DNA of 30,438 nucleotides from positions 1 through 30,438 of the forward strand of contig CALEJD010000041.1 of the NCBI GenBank assembly GCA_937898195.1, in the 5' to 3' direction. The notes beneath the pieces were generated by a model that was not told the DNA's origin, made no database searches, and saw only the letters and a list, made by a program, of their open reading frames with translations. The DNA is from an uncultured Clostridia bacterium. Its GTDB lineage: Bacteria > Bacillota > Clostridia > Oscillospirales > Acutalibacteraceae. Position 1 is the first letter of the stretch; the number at the start of each line of letters is the position of its first letter. Shown one piece after another: positions 1 to 7,871 of this stretch. Made by a program: the position numbers and the translations under genes.

Positions 1-1136
1 CAAAGCCTGCTGTACCTTACGGCGGAAAATACAGAATCATTGACTTCCCACTTTCCAACTGTGTAAATTCAGGTATTTCAACTGTTGGTGTGCTTACTCA
101 GTACCAACCACTTGAACTCAACGATTACATAGGCAACGGTCAGGCATGGGACCTAGACCGTGCAAACGGCGGTGTGCACATTTTGTCACCTTATCAGCAG
201 ATTAAGGGCACAGAATGGTACAAAGGCACAGCAAACGCAATTTATCAGAATATCAATTTCATTGACCGTTATAATCCTGAATATGTTGTTATCCTTTCAG
301 GTGACCATATCTATAAAATGGACTATAACAAGATGCTTGAATATCATAAAGAAAAGAACGCAGCTTGCACAATCGCAATGCTTGAAGTTTCTTGGGAAGA
401 AGCAAGCCGTTTCGGTCTTATGATTCTCAATGATGATAATTCAATCAGAGAATTTGAAGAAAAGCCAAAGAATCCAAGAAGCAACAAGGCTTCAATGGGC
501 GTTTATGTTTTCACTTGGAGCAAGCTTCGTGAATATCTTATCGCAGACGAGGCTGACCCAGATTCAAGCAACGACTTTGGTAAGAATGTTATTCCAAAGA
601 TGCATCAAGATGGCGAGAGAATGTTCGCATATCTTTTCGATGGCTATTGGAAAGACGTTGGAACAATCGACAGCTTGTGGGAAGCTAACCTTGACCTTCT
701 CAACCCAAAAGTTGACCTTGATTTGTCAGATACAAGTTGGAAAATCTATGCAAAAACTCCTGTTTCACCACCACACTATATTTCAGCAGGTGCAAAAGTG
801 CAGAACTCGATGATTTCAGAGGGTTCAAGAGTATATGGTGACGTTGACTATTCGATTCTTTTCAATGATGTAACTGTTGAAGAGGGCGCAGAGGTTAAAT
901 ATTCAATCGTAATGCCAGGCACGGTTATTAAAAAGGGCGCAGTTGTTCAATATTCAATCGTTGCAGAAAATGCAGTAATTGAATCAGGTGCAGTTGTTGG
1001 TAAGAGTCCAGAAGATATGGATAACCATGACGACTGGGGCGTTGCAGTTGTTGGCGCAGGTGTAAATGTTGGTGAAGGCGCATTCGTTGCACCACATACA
1101 CAGGTTGACACAGATGTAGTAAAGGAGGGTAAATAA
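1..1136 (+). CDS. glgC: Glucose-1-phosphate adenylyltransferase, catalytic subunit (5' partial)
   Basis: Makes ADP-glucose from glucose-1-phosphate and ATP, the committed step of bacterial glycogen synthesis in the cytoplasm. The reading frame is open to the window edge (codons begin at base 3), and the first visible residues, KPAVPYGGKYRIIDFPLSN, are the conserved N-terminal nucleotide-binding region. Only about 20-30 residues should be missing, so the ATG at base 90 is internal and not the start. Visible motifs are LSGDHIYKMDY (catalytic/metal site), EFEEKPKNP and YWKDVGTIDSLWEANLDLL. The C-terminal third has hexapeptide-like repeats of the left-handed beta-helix domain (AGAKVQNSMISEG onward). 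It is followed after one base by glgD, whose ribosome binding site lies in the end of glgC, so the genes are translationally close. The promoter lies outside the window. Identification is secure. Confidence 0.96.
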   Translation, partial: KPAVPYGGKYRIIDFPLSNCVNSGISTVGVLTQYQPLELNDYIGNGQAWDLDRANGGVHILSPYQQIKGTEWYKGTANAIYQNINFIDRYNPEYVVILSGDHIYKMDYNKMLEYHKEKNAACTIAMLEVSWEEASRFGLMILNDDNSIREFEEKPKNPRSNKASMGVYVFTWSKLREYLIADEADPDSSNDFGKNVIPKMHQDGERMFAYLFDGYWKDVGTIDSLWEANLDLLNPKVDLDLSDTSWKIYAKTPVSPPHYISAGAKVQNSMISEGSRVYGDVDYSILFNDVTVEEGAEVKYSIVMPGTVIKKGAVVQYSIVAENAVIESGAVVGKSPEDMDNHDDWGVAVVGAGVNVGEGAFVAPHTQVDTDVVKEGK

Positions 1137-1137
1137 G

Positions 1138-2253
1138 ATGACAGGTAAGAATATCGTAGGTATCGTTTTCTCAAACGCTTATGACGAATGCATTAGTGAA
1201 CTTACAGGAATTCGAACAATGGGTTCTGTTCCATTTGCATCTCGTTATCGTCTTATTGACTTTGCTCTTTCAAATATGGTTAACGGTGGCATTGAAAAAG
1301 TCGGTGTTGTAACAAAGGCTAACTATCAGTCACTTATGGACCATGTGGGAACAGGTAAACCTTGGGATTTATCACGTAAAAATGATGGTCTTTTCATTCT
1401 CCCACCATTCTCAACAAACGAAGCAAATGGCAATGCTGACAAACTTGGCGCGTTAAAAGGTATTCAAGGATTTATCAGTCGTTCAACAGAAGAATATGTG
1501 CTTTTTGCAGATTGCAACTCTGTTCTCAATATTGATATTGAAGAATTGATGGATTATCACAGCGACAAAAATGCTGACATCACAATCGTTTATAAGAATG
1601 GCAAAATGCCAAACCTTACAGATGTTATTGTTCTTGATATGGATGCTGACAACAAAGCAAATAAAGTTTCAGTTTCACCTGTAACAGACGAAAATGTGAA
1701 CTATTCACTCAATATGATTTTGATGAAGAAATCTCTTCTTGAAAGACTTCTCAACGACGCGGTTAGCTTGAATTACACTGATTTCGAAGCAGATTTGATT
1801 CAGCGTAATGTTGCAAAACTTAATATCTATGGTTTTGAAGCAAATGGACATTCATTCACAATCGATTCAATGCAGAGTTACTATAATGCAAATATGGAGC
1901 TTCTTAATATCGAAAAATGTGATGACCTTTTCAATACAGAGCGTCCAATTTATACAAAAGTACGTGACGATATGCCTGCAATTTATGGCATCGGTTCAGA
2001 TGTTAAGAATTCTCTTATTGCAGATGGTTGTATCATTGAAGGTACAGTTGAAAATTCAATTCTCTTCCGTGGTGTTAGAGTTGAAAAAGGTGCGGTTGTT
2101 AAAAACTCAATTCTTATGCAGGGTACATTTGTAGCCCAAGATGCAACAGTTAACTGTGTTGTAGCAGATAAGAGTGTTGTTATTACACCAAACAAAACTT
2201 TATCTGGAGCAGAAAATTATCCTGTTTACATTGGTAAGGAGATAGTAATCTAA
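1138..2253 (+). CDS. glgD: GlgD, regulatory/non-catalytic subunit of glucose-1-phosphate adenylyltransferase
   Basis: A paralogue of GlgC found mainly in Firmicutes, where GlgC and GlgD form a heteromeric ADP-glucose pyrophosphorylase. The 371-aa product keeps the fold (SRYRLIDFALSNMVNGGI near the N-terminus, GKPWDL, beta-helix C-terminal part with NSLIADGCIIEGTVENSIL). It has lost the catalytic signature: where GlgC has SGDHIYKMDY, this protein reads FADCNSVLNIDIEEL. It also lacks the glycine-rich nucleotide loop. This agrees with the known role of GlgD as a modulatory rather than independently active subunit. The start at 1138 has a GGAGGG ribosome binding site inside the glgC 3' end. The stop codon TAA shares its last A with the glgA ATG (TAATG), suggesting translational coupling. 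Confidence 0.95.
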   Translation: MTGKNIVGIVFSNAYDECISELTGIRTMGSVPFASRYRLIDFALSNMVNGGIEKVGVVTKANYQSLMDHVGTGKPWDLSRKNDGLFILPPFSTNEANGNADKLGALKGIQGFISRSTEEYVLFADCNSVLNIDIEELMDYHSDKNADITIVYKNGKMPNLTDVIVLDMDADNKANKVSVSPVTDENVNYSLNMILMKKSLLERLLNDAVSLNYTDFEADLIQRNVAKLNIYGFEANGHSFTIDSMQSYYNANMELLNIEKCDDLFNTERPIYTKVRDDMPAIYGIGSDVKNSLIADGCIIEGTVENSILFRGVRVEKGAVVKNSILMQGTFVAQDATVNCVVADKSVVITPNKTLSGAENYPVYIGKEIVI

Positions 2254-3680
2254 TGAAAGTTTTATATGTTGCTAGTGAGGCACTTCCCTTTAAAGCAAGT
2301 GGTGGTCTTGGTGACGTTGCCGGCAGTTTGCCACAGGCACTTCGCAAAAGACTTATCGGCGCAAGGGTTGTAATGCCTTTATATGACACAATTAGTCAAG
2401 AACTTAAAGATACAATGAAATTTATCACAAGCATTTCTGTGCCTGTTGCTTGGAGAAGACAATATTGCGGAATCTTCGAAGCAAAAGCAGGCGGAGTTAT
2501 CTATTATCTTCTTGATAATCAGTACTATTTCAAGCGTGATGGTCTTTATGGCTATTATGACGACGCAGAGCGTTTTGCATTCTTTGCTCGTGCAGTGCTT
2601 GAGATTCTTCCACACATTGATTTCAAACCTGACATTATTCATTGTAACGACTGGCAGTCAGCATTGACACCTGTTTATTACAATACACTTTATGCAACTC
2701 GTCCGGGCTATGAAAACATCAAAACAGTTTTCACAATTCACAATATTCAATATCAAGGCACTTATGGTATGGAATTGTTGAACGAAGTTGTGGGTATTCC
2801 TGAAAGTGCAGCATCTCTCGTTGAATATGATGGTGACTGTAACTTTATGAAGGGCGCTATTGAGTGTGCAGACAGAGTTACAACAGTTTCTCCATCTTAT
2901 GCTAATGAAATTCTTGACCCTTGGTATTCACATGGCCTTGACCCAATTCTCAATCAGCGTTCTTGGAAACTTTCAGGTATTCTCAACGGTATTGACACAA
3001 TTCTTTATAATCCTGAAACAGATAAGGATATTGAAAAGACATATACTGTTGATACATTCAAGAAAGATAAGCCAGTTAACAAGGCTAAATTACAAGAATA
3101 TTTCGGACTTCCACAGCGTAAAGACGTACCAATGATTGGTATGGTTACTCGTCTTGTTGGCCACAAAGGTCTTGACCTTGTTAAAGCAGTTCTTGAAGAA
3201 TTGCTCGCAACAGAAGATGTTCAGTTTGTAGTTTTGGGCTCAGGCGAATATCAATATGAAGCATTCTTCAAAGAGATGGCAGAGAAATACCCTGAAAAAA
3301 TGGGACTCAAGCTTGGCTTTATCCCATCACTTTCAAAGAAAATCTATGCAGGCTGCGACATTTTCTTGATGCCATCAAAGAGTGAACCTTGCGGACTTTC
3401 ACAGATGATTTCACTTCGTTACGGTACAATTCCAATTATCCGTGAAACAGGTGGTCTTCGTGACAGTATCAAAGACTCAGGTGACGGCGAAGGCAACGGC
3501 TTCACATTCTCAACATATAACGCACACGATATGCTCTATACAATCAAGAGAGCAATCGAAGGCTACAAGAATACTGACGGTTGGAACATTCTTGTTAAAC
3601 GTGCAATGGAATGTGACAATAGCTGGGGCAAATCAGCAAATGAATATATAAGACTCTATAAAGAGCTTCTTAAAGGATAA
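2253..3680 (+). CDS. glgA: Glycogen synthase (ADP-glucose type, GT5)
   Basis: Extends alpha-1,4-glucan chains from ADP-glucose. The protein is 475 aa, a normal length for bacterial GlgA. It starts MKVLYVASEALPFKASGGLGDV, with the KxGGL-type ADP-glucose loop in KASGGLGDV near residue 15. The second Rossmann domain carries MVTRLVGHKGLDL (R and K contact the donor phosphates), and PSKSEPCGLSQM carries the conserved catalytic-region Glu. HCNDWQSALTPV is the usual interdomain motif. The ATG overlaps the glgD stop by one base, and the operon ends at a strong terminator three bases after the stop. No glgB or glgP is seen downstream; they may lie upstream of the window or elsewhere. Confidence 0.97.
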   Translation: MKVLYVASEALPFKASGGLGDVAGSLPQALRKRLIGARVVMPLYDTISQELKDTMKFITSISVPVAWRRQYCGIFEAKAGGVIYYLLDNQYYFKRDGLYGYYDDAERFAFFARAVLEILPHIDFKPDIIHCNDWQSALTPVYYNTLYATRPGYENIKTVFTIHNIQYQGTYGMELLNEVVGIPESAASLVEYDGDCNFMKGAIECADRVTTVSPSYANEILDPWYSHGLDPILNQRSWKLSGILNGIDTILYNPETDKDIEKTYTVDTFKKDKPVNKAKLQEYFGLPQRKDVPMIGMVTRLVGHKGLDLVKAVLEELLATEDVQFVVLGSGEYQYEAFFKEMAEKYPEKMGLKLGFIPSLSKKIYAGCDIFLMPSKSEPCGLSQMISLRYGTIPIIRETGGLRDSIKDSGDGEGNGFTFSTYNAHDMLYTIKRAIEGYKNTDGWNILVKRAMECDNSWGKSANEYIRLYKELLKG

Positions 3681-3682
3681 AC

Positions 3683-3714
3683 AAAAAAGCGAAGTCATTT
3701 GACTTCGCTTTTTT
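3683..3714. terminator. Bidirectional intrinsic terminator after glgA
   Basis: A perfect 15-bp inverted repeat, AAAAAAGCGAAGTCA (3683-3697) and its complement (3700-3714), has A- and T-runs at its two ends. It can therefore stop transcription from glgA (+) and from the convergent small RHH gene (-), whose stop codon overlaps the right edge. Confidence 0.93.
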
Positions 3715-3865
3715 AATCTTTGTTTTCAATTTTCTTTACATAATCTTTGAGAGCGATATTTATGAATTGAGAAAGTGAGCGGTCATCTTGCTCGGCTAAT
3801 TTTCTTGCTTTTTCAAGAATATCGCTGTCAACTGTAATACTAATCTGTTCTTTCAAGGGTTTCAT
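3713..3865 (-). CDS. Small ribbon-helix-helix (CopG/Arc-like) DNA-binding protein
   Basis: A 50-aa ORF read on the minus strand from an ATG at 3865-3863, preceded by AAGGAG nine bases upstream. The sequence has the RHH layout: a short N-terminal beta strand (EQISITVDSDIL), helix A (EKARKLAEQDD) and helix B (RSLSQFINIALKDYVKKI). Alternating polar/hydrophobic residues in the strand are what this family uses to read the DNA major groove as a dimer. No toxin gene follows it: the next gene on this strand would be beyond the glgA terminator, and glgA is convergent. It is divergent from the 63-aa ORF at 3970, and the shared intergenic space holds phased repeats that are likely its operators. The function as a repressor is inference from family; the fold call is fairly strong. 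Confidence 0.82.
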   Translation of the reverse strand: MKPLKEQISITVDSDILEKARKLAEQDDRSLSQFINIALKDYVKKIENKD

Positions 3866-3880
3866 AATAAATCACTCCTT

Positions 3881-3954
3881 ACTGATATGATTTATTATAT
3901 TAAAAAGTATTGCAAAATACTCAAAACTGATATAAACTAATATAAACTGATATG
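3881..3954. promoter_or_regulatory. Phased 10-bp iterons (candidate RHH operator) in divergent intergenic region
   Basis: Three tandem copies of a 10-bp unit, AACTGATATA at 3925-3934, AACTAATATA at 3935-3944 and AACTGATATG at 3945-3954, lie one helical turn apart. An additional ACTGATAT sits at 3881-3888, next to the RHH gene's ribosome binding site. A 6-bp inverted repeat AGTATT-GCAA-AATACT occupies 3906-3921. RHH proteins typically bind short tandem repeats cooperatively. A TATAAT on the minus strand (3894-3899) would be the -10 of the RHH gene, so the repeats flank its promoter. Autoregulation is inferred. Confidence 0.6.
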
Positions 3955-3969
3955 AAAAGGAAGAGCAAA

Positions 3970-4161
3970 ATGCGAGAAATTACAGAAGAAAGAATAATAG
4001 AACTAATCAAAAAATATAAAGAATTCATTTTTGCCGATTATGAAAAAAATCTTTGTGTTGAACACTATAACGACCTTCATAAAACAAATTTTACTGAAAA
4101 AGATATACATTTAAATCAAACAAAATGTTGGCTTTGCGCACAAATAAAGGACAGACAATAA
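3970..4161 (+). CDS. Small hypothetical protein with C-terminal CWLC motif
   Basis: A 63-aa ORF of unknown function. I chose the ATG at 3970 (MREITEERIIEL) because AGGAAG lies eight bases upstream. The in-frame ATG at 3952 is inside the iteron array and has no ribosome binding site. The protein is charged and probably helical at its N-terminus (REITEERIIELIKKYKEF) and carries CWLC near its C-terminus plus one earlier Cys (NLCVEH), which could bind a metal; this is speculative. It is divergent from the RHH gene and so possibly controlled by it. The stop codon lies in the loop of the following terminator. Confidence 0.6.
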   Translation: MREITEERIIELIKKYKEFIFADYEKNLCVEHYNDLHKTNFTEKDIHLNQTKCWLCAQIKDRQ

Positions 4162-4187
4162 AAGTCTGTCCTTTCCTTTTTTATTTT
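4146..4187. terminator. Bidirectional intrinsic terminator between convergent genes
   Basis: An 11-bp perfect stem, AAAGGACAGAC (4146-4156) with its complement at 4164-4174, has a 7-base loop that contains the stop codon of the 63-aa ORF. A T-rich tail follows on the plus strand, which overlaps the end of the minus-strand alpha-galactosidase gene. The A-rich 5' flank allows function on the minus strand too. Confidence 0.85.
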
Positions 4188-6271
4188 GCCTTAATCTTAA
4201 TAATCTGGTTATATCCCATTCCGCGAACGGTTACTGGAATACCAACATTTTTAAGATATGCGCCACTCTTTTCAAATTTTGCACTACCGATTTTGAGTTT
4301 ATAGATTTTTTCGTCATCAAGTCCCATAAATCTTAATGGGATTTCTTTTTGCATAAATCTTGTAACAAGCGATGACAAAAAGCCGACTGCTTCGGATTTA
4401 TCTTCTGTTACATAGAGATTGAAAAGAATTTCGTCACGGTCAGGGTCAAGAATTCTGTAAAGGTCACCAAGTTGCACAATGTGACGGATTTCTTTATAAA
4501 GGCTAACATTCTTTCGGGCAATAGCCAAGTCAGTAAGACTATATTTTGTAAGATTTCCACCAACACCTAATGAACCTTGCATAGCAACGTGGAATCTGAA
4601 ATCAAGACTCATTGGTGGGTTATACCAGTTAACATCTGTCACCCAAGCACGCATAACCTTTGTTGGACGAAGATATGTAAACCATTTTTGCATCATCATT
4701 CTGTCAACGGCACTTGTGTTATCACTTGTCCAAACCTGGTCAAAGTGTAAAAGAGCGCCATAATCTGTGCGTCCACCACCTGAAGAGCAACTTTCAATTG
4801 CAACATCAGGGTGTTTTTCTTTAAGTCGGTCAACAATATTGTAAACTGCTTGTGTGTGACGAAACCAAAGTTCTTGTGGACAATCAAGGTTTTCTGCACC
4901 AGTTTCTGAAAGTGGACGGTTCATATCCCATTTAATATATTTGATATTGTGTTCAGTGAGCATTTTATCCATACACTCAAAAATGTATTCCTGAACATCA
5001 GGTCGAGTCATATTAAGCACTAACTGATGACGCAGAGTGTGTGCGGTTCTTGTATCATAATGATAAGCCCAATCAGGATGCGCACGGAACAAATCAGAAT
5101 CAGGATTCACCATTTCAGGCTCAAACCAAAGACCAAAATCCATACCAAGTTTATTAACATTTTTGATAAGTTCGTCAATACCCTTAGGGAATTTTTTATT
5201 GTTAACAACCCAGTCACCAAGACCTGCTCTGTCGTGGTTGCGAGCACCAAACCAGCCGTCATCCATAACAAAGAGTTCAACACCCATTGCAGCAGCGCGT
5301 TTTGCAAGTTTAGTCTGGTCCTTTGTGTTAACATCAAATTCAGTTGCTTCCCAAGAGTTATAAAGTACGGGTAAAACCTTATCGTTAAACTGTTTTGGCA
5401 ACACATGATTAATTGCAAATCTGTTCATTTGACGGCTCATTTCACCAAAGCCCTGTGAAGAATACCCACAGAATACAAATGGAGTTGTAAAAGTTTCGTT
5501 TGCCTTTAATTCATATTTAAAATCGTGGTCGTTAAGACCCAAAGAAACCCTTGTTGTATAGAAAAGGTCGCGAGTGCAAAGCACTTTGAAGTTACCACTA
5601 TATGCAAGTGAACCGAAATAAACATCACCTTGATTTTCGTCAGCATTCTGATATGCTATGAAATATGGTGACTGGTTGTGACCAGAAGTACCACGTTTGC
5701 TGTCAAATACAAGTGCGCCACCCTCAAGAGTTGACTCTGTTTCAACATATTCGCCACCCCAAGACCCATTTGTGTTTTTGAATGTGTATGGATATTGTGA
5801 TGGAAGAGTAAGTTCAGCAGAGAAAACTCTATCAATGATAATTGTGTCATTACCTGTGTTTTTAATTTCTGCCCAACGGGTGATAATATCGTCATTATCC
5901 TGCACTTTATATTTAAGCGAAATTTCTAAAGGATAAACCTTGTCTTTTAAAGTGAATGTGAGAGTGTTTTCTTCTGCGTTTGCATCAACAAATTCCAACT
6001 CAATCTCACGGCATTTGTCAGAAAATTGAACCTTCAAGTCACTTTCACGATACATAATGCCACCAAAAACTGTAAATTCCTGACGAGCCATATCAAGACT
6101 TGTGTGATTTGAGTTTTCATCCCAGATGTTTTTCACTTCATAGTCAGAAACAAGGCATTTTTTACCCCAATGAATATGACGGTTGTTGCAGTTTTTGTCA
6201 ATACCCAAAACATAATGAGTGTTTTTTGTTTCAAGCACAAAAATGTTGTTTTCAAGAATTTGAATTGCCAT
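4181..6271 (-). CDS. Alpha-galactosidase, glycoside hydrolase family 36
   Basis: Hydrolyses terminal alpha-1,6-galactosyl residues (melibiose, raffinose-family sugars), with no signal peptide, so intracellular. The 696 aa match the length of bacterial GH36 enzymes. An N-terminal beta-sandwich is followed by the (beta/alpha)8 barrel beginning around MDDGWFGARNHDRAGLGDW and WFEPEMVNPDSDLF. The nucleophile is Asp449 in IKWDMNRPLSE and the acid/base is Asp517 in VWTSDNTSAVDR; SCSSGGGRTDYG precedes it as expected. The ATG at 6271 has a GGGGG-type ribosome binding site. The gene stands alone between two terminators with its own promoter. The galactosidase/symporter pair further downstream suggests a general galactoside-utilisation theme, but the two are not co-transcribed. 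Confidence 0.96.
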   Translation of the reverse strand: MAIQILENNIFVLETKNTHYVLGIDKNCNNRHIHWGKKCLVSDYEVKNIWDENSNHTSLDMARQEFTVFGGIMYRESDLKVQFSDKCREIELEFVDANAEENTLTFTLKDKVYPLEISLKYKVQDNDDIITRWAEIKNTGNDTIIIDRVFSAELTLPSQYPYTFKNTNGSWGGEYVETESTLEGGALVFDSKRGTSGHNQSPYFIAYQNADENQGDVYFGSLAYSGNFKVLCTRDLFYTTRVSLGLNDHDFKYELKANETFTTPFVFCGYSSQGFGEMSRQMNRFAINHVLPKQFNDKVLPVLYNSWEATEFDVNTKDQTKLAKRAAAMGVELFVMDDGWFGARNHDRAGLGDWVVNNKKFPKGIDELIKNVNKLGMDFGLWFEPEMVNPDSDLFRAHPDWAYHYDTRTAHTLRHQLVLNMTRPDVQEYIFECMDKMLTEHNIKYIKWDMNRPLSETGAENLDCPQELWFRHTQAVYNIVDRLKEKHPDVAIESCSSGGGRTDYGALLHFDQVWTSDNTSAVDRMMMQKWFTYLRPTKVMRAWVTDVNWYNPPMSLDFRFHVAMQGSLGVGGNLTKYSLTDLAIARKNVSLYKEIRHIVQLGDLYRILDPDRDEILFNLYVTEDKSEAVGFLSSLVTRFMQKEIPLRFMGLDDEKIYKLKIGSAKFEKSGAYLKNVGIPVTVRGMGYNQIIKIKAK

Positions 6272-6310
6272 AATTTAATCCCCCAAGAATTAAAATTTTC
6301 CTATGATTTT

Positions 6311-6339
6311 AGTATAACAACAAATGGGGATAAAAGCAA
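6311..6339 (-). promoter_or_regulatory. Sigma-A-type promoter of the alpha-galactosidase gene
   Basis: On the minus strand, TTGCTT (6339-6334) and TATACT (6316-6311) are separated by exactly 17 bp, about 40 bp upstream of the start codon. The -35 box lies next to the T-run of the spoIVA terminator. Confidence 0.6.
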
Positions 6340-6373
6340 TAAAAAAGCAGAATTCAAAATGTAGAATTCTGCT
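6340..6373 (-). terminator. Intrinsic terminator of spoIVA
   Basis: Read on the minus strand, a 10-bp perfect stem AGCAGAATTC / GAATTCTGCT (6373-6364 with 6355-6346), with an 8-base loop, is followed by six T, eight bases after the spoIVA stop codon. Confidence 0.88.
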
Positions 6374-6380
6374 CGATGTT

Positions 6381-7859
6381 TTATAGGATTATGCACAAAA
6401 GTCCGTTACAGCCCTCGTTGATAACGCGCTCGAGAGTTTCTTGGAATTTCATTCTAGCATCAGTTGGCATATGATAAAGCTTGTTGCGAAGACCTTCATT
6501 AACAAGCTCGTTGAGAGATTTGCCGAAAATGTTTGATTCCCAAATTTTGTTAGGGTCTTCTTCAAAGCCTTCAAGCAAATATTTCACAAGCTCTTCTGAC
6601 TGACTTTCACTGCCAACTATTGGGGCAACTTCGGTCTGAATATTTGCTTTGAGAAGATGAATTGACGGTGCAGATGCAGAAAGGCGCACGCCATATCGAC
6701 CACCTTGCTTCACAATTTCAGGCTCGTCAAGGCTTAATTCTGAAAGCGTCGGCATAACAATACCATAGCCCGTTGTTTCAACCTCATCAAGAGCAGATTT
6801 TATTCGCGCATACTCGTTTTTGATACCCGATAATTCTTTAAGACAAGATAACAGACTTTGTTCGCTGTCAATTGAGAGTCCCGTTTCTTCTTCAAGGATT
6901 TTATAGAATAATCCATTGTTCATTTGGACTGAAAGCCATGCGCTACCGATACTCAAATCCATATTCTTGATTTTTGCACCTGCAATGTGTTCACATTCGC
7001 AAAGACTTTCTGTCATAATGCTGATGTCACGAACAAATTCAATGTTCTCAATAGAATCTAAAACATATTTATATGTTTCTGCTTTTAACCAGTGGTCCTG
7101 TGGTAAAGACACCAACCATAAAGGCAAGTCAACGCCGATTTCTTTAACAGGGAATTCAAAAAGAATTTGAGTGATGATTTCTTTGATTTCTTGTTCGCGA
7201 AGTTCAAGACAATTCACAGCCATAACAGGTACACGATATTTTGCCGACAATTCGTTGCAAAGAGATTGTGCACTTTCACCTTTGGGGTACATACAGTTAA
7301 GCAATACCACAAAAGGCTTGTTAAGTTCTTTTAACTCATTGATAACCCGCTCTTCAGCTTCTTCGTATTCGTCACGGGGGATATCGCTGATACTACCGTC
7401 AGTTGTAACAACTAAACCGATTGTTGAATGCTCTGTAATAACCTTTTTTGTGCCGATTTCGGCCGCCATATTAAATGGAATTTCGTTTTCATACCAAGGT
7501 GTGCGCACCATTCGAGGCTGGTCACCCTCGATATATCCCAACGAACTTGGAACAATATAACCAACACAGTCAATCATTCGCACGTTAAAACTTGCGTTGT
7601 CGGGTAATGTGATTTTAACTGCGTTTTCAGGAATGAATTTTGGCTCGGTTGTCATAATTGTACGCCCTGCAGAAGATTGGGGCAACTCGTCATTTGCTCT
7701 TTCTCGCATAGCGTCATTTTCCATATTCGGAAGCACAACGCAGTCCATAAACTTTTTGATAAATGTGGATTTTCCTGTTCTCACAGGGCCAACCACACCA
7801 ATATAAATATCTCCACCCGTACGCACTGCAATATCGTTATAAATACTTGTATTACTCAT
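6381..7859 (-). CDS. spoIVA: Stage IV sporulation protein A (spore coat base ATPase)
   Basis: SpoIVA is the ATPase that polymerises on the forespore outer membrane and forms the platform on which the spore coat assembles. The N-terminal P-loop domain reads DIAVRTGGDIYIGVVGPVRTGKST, with Walker A at residues 24-32 (Lys30). Other family landmarks are DELPQSSAGRTIMTTEPKF, DCVGY, EHSTIGLVVTTDG, SLDEPEIVKQGGRYGVRL and the C-terminus INEGCNGLLCIIL, which matches the family's conserved membrane-targeting end. I place the start at the ATG at 7859 (492 aa). The frame can be extended to a GTG at 7868, but AAGGGG is correctly spaced only for 7859. That ribosome binding site overlaps the stop codon of the upstream SipL-like gene (12 bases apart), so the two are co-translated from one message. 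Expected to be mother-cell (sigma-E) controlled. Confidence 0.98.
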   Translation of the reverse strand: MSNTSIYNDIAVRTGGDIYIGVVGPVRTGKSTFIKKFMDCVVLPNMENDAMRERANDELPQSSAGRTIMTTEPKFIPENAVKITLPDNASFNVRMIDCVGYIVPSSLGYIEGDQPRMVRTPWYENEIPFNMAAEIGTKKVITEHSTIGLVVTTDGSISDIPRDEYEEAEERVINELKELNKPFVVLLNCMYPKGESAQSLCNELSAKYRVPVMAVNCLELREQEIKEIITQILFEFPVKEIGVDLPLWLVSLPQDHWLKAETYKYVLDSIENIEFVRDISIMTESLCECEHIAGAKIKNMDLSIGSAWLSVQMNNGLFYKILEEETGLSIDSEQSLLSCLKELSGIKNEYARIKSALDEVETTGYGIVMPTLSELSLDEPEIVKQGGRYGVRLSASAPSIHLLKANIQTEVAPIVGSESQSEELVKYLLEGFEEDPNKIWESNIFGKSLNELVNEGLRNKLYHMPTDARMKFQETLERVINEGCNGLLCIIL

Positions 7860-7871
7860 TTTCTTCACCCC

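Noticed and set aside
3713..4161. Type II toxin-antitoxin operon
   Set aside because: RHH fold fits an antitoxin, but the two genes are divergent rather than co-transcribed and the 63-aa protein has no recognisable toxin motif. Kept only as a possibility in the findings.
5027..5374. 115-aa plus-strand ORF inside the alpha-galactosidase gene
   Set aside because: Antisense to the GH36 catalytic core; low-complexity Ile/Lys/Asn content and no start signal.
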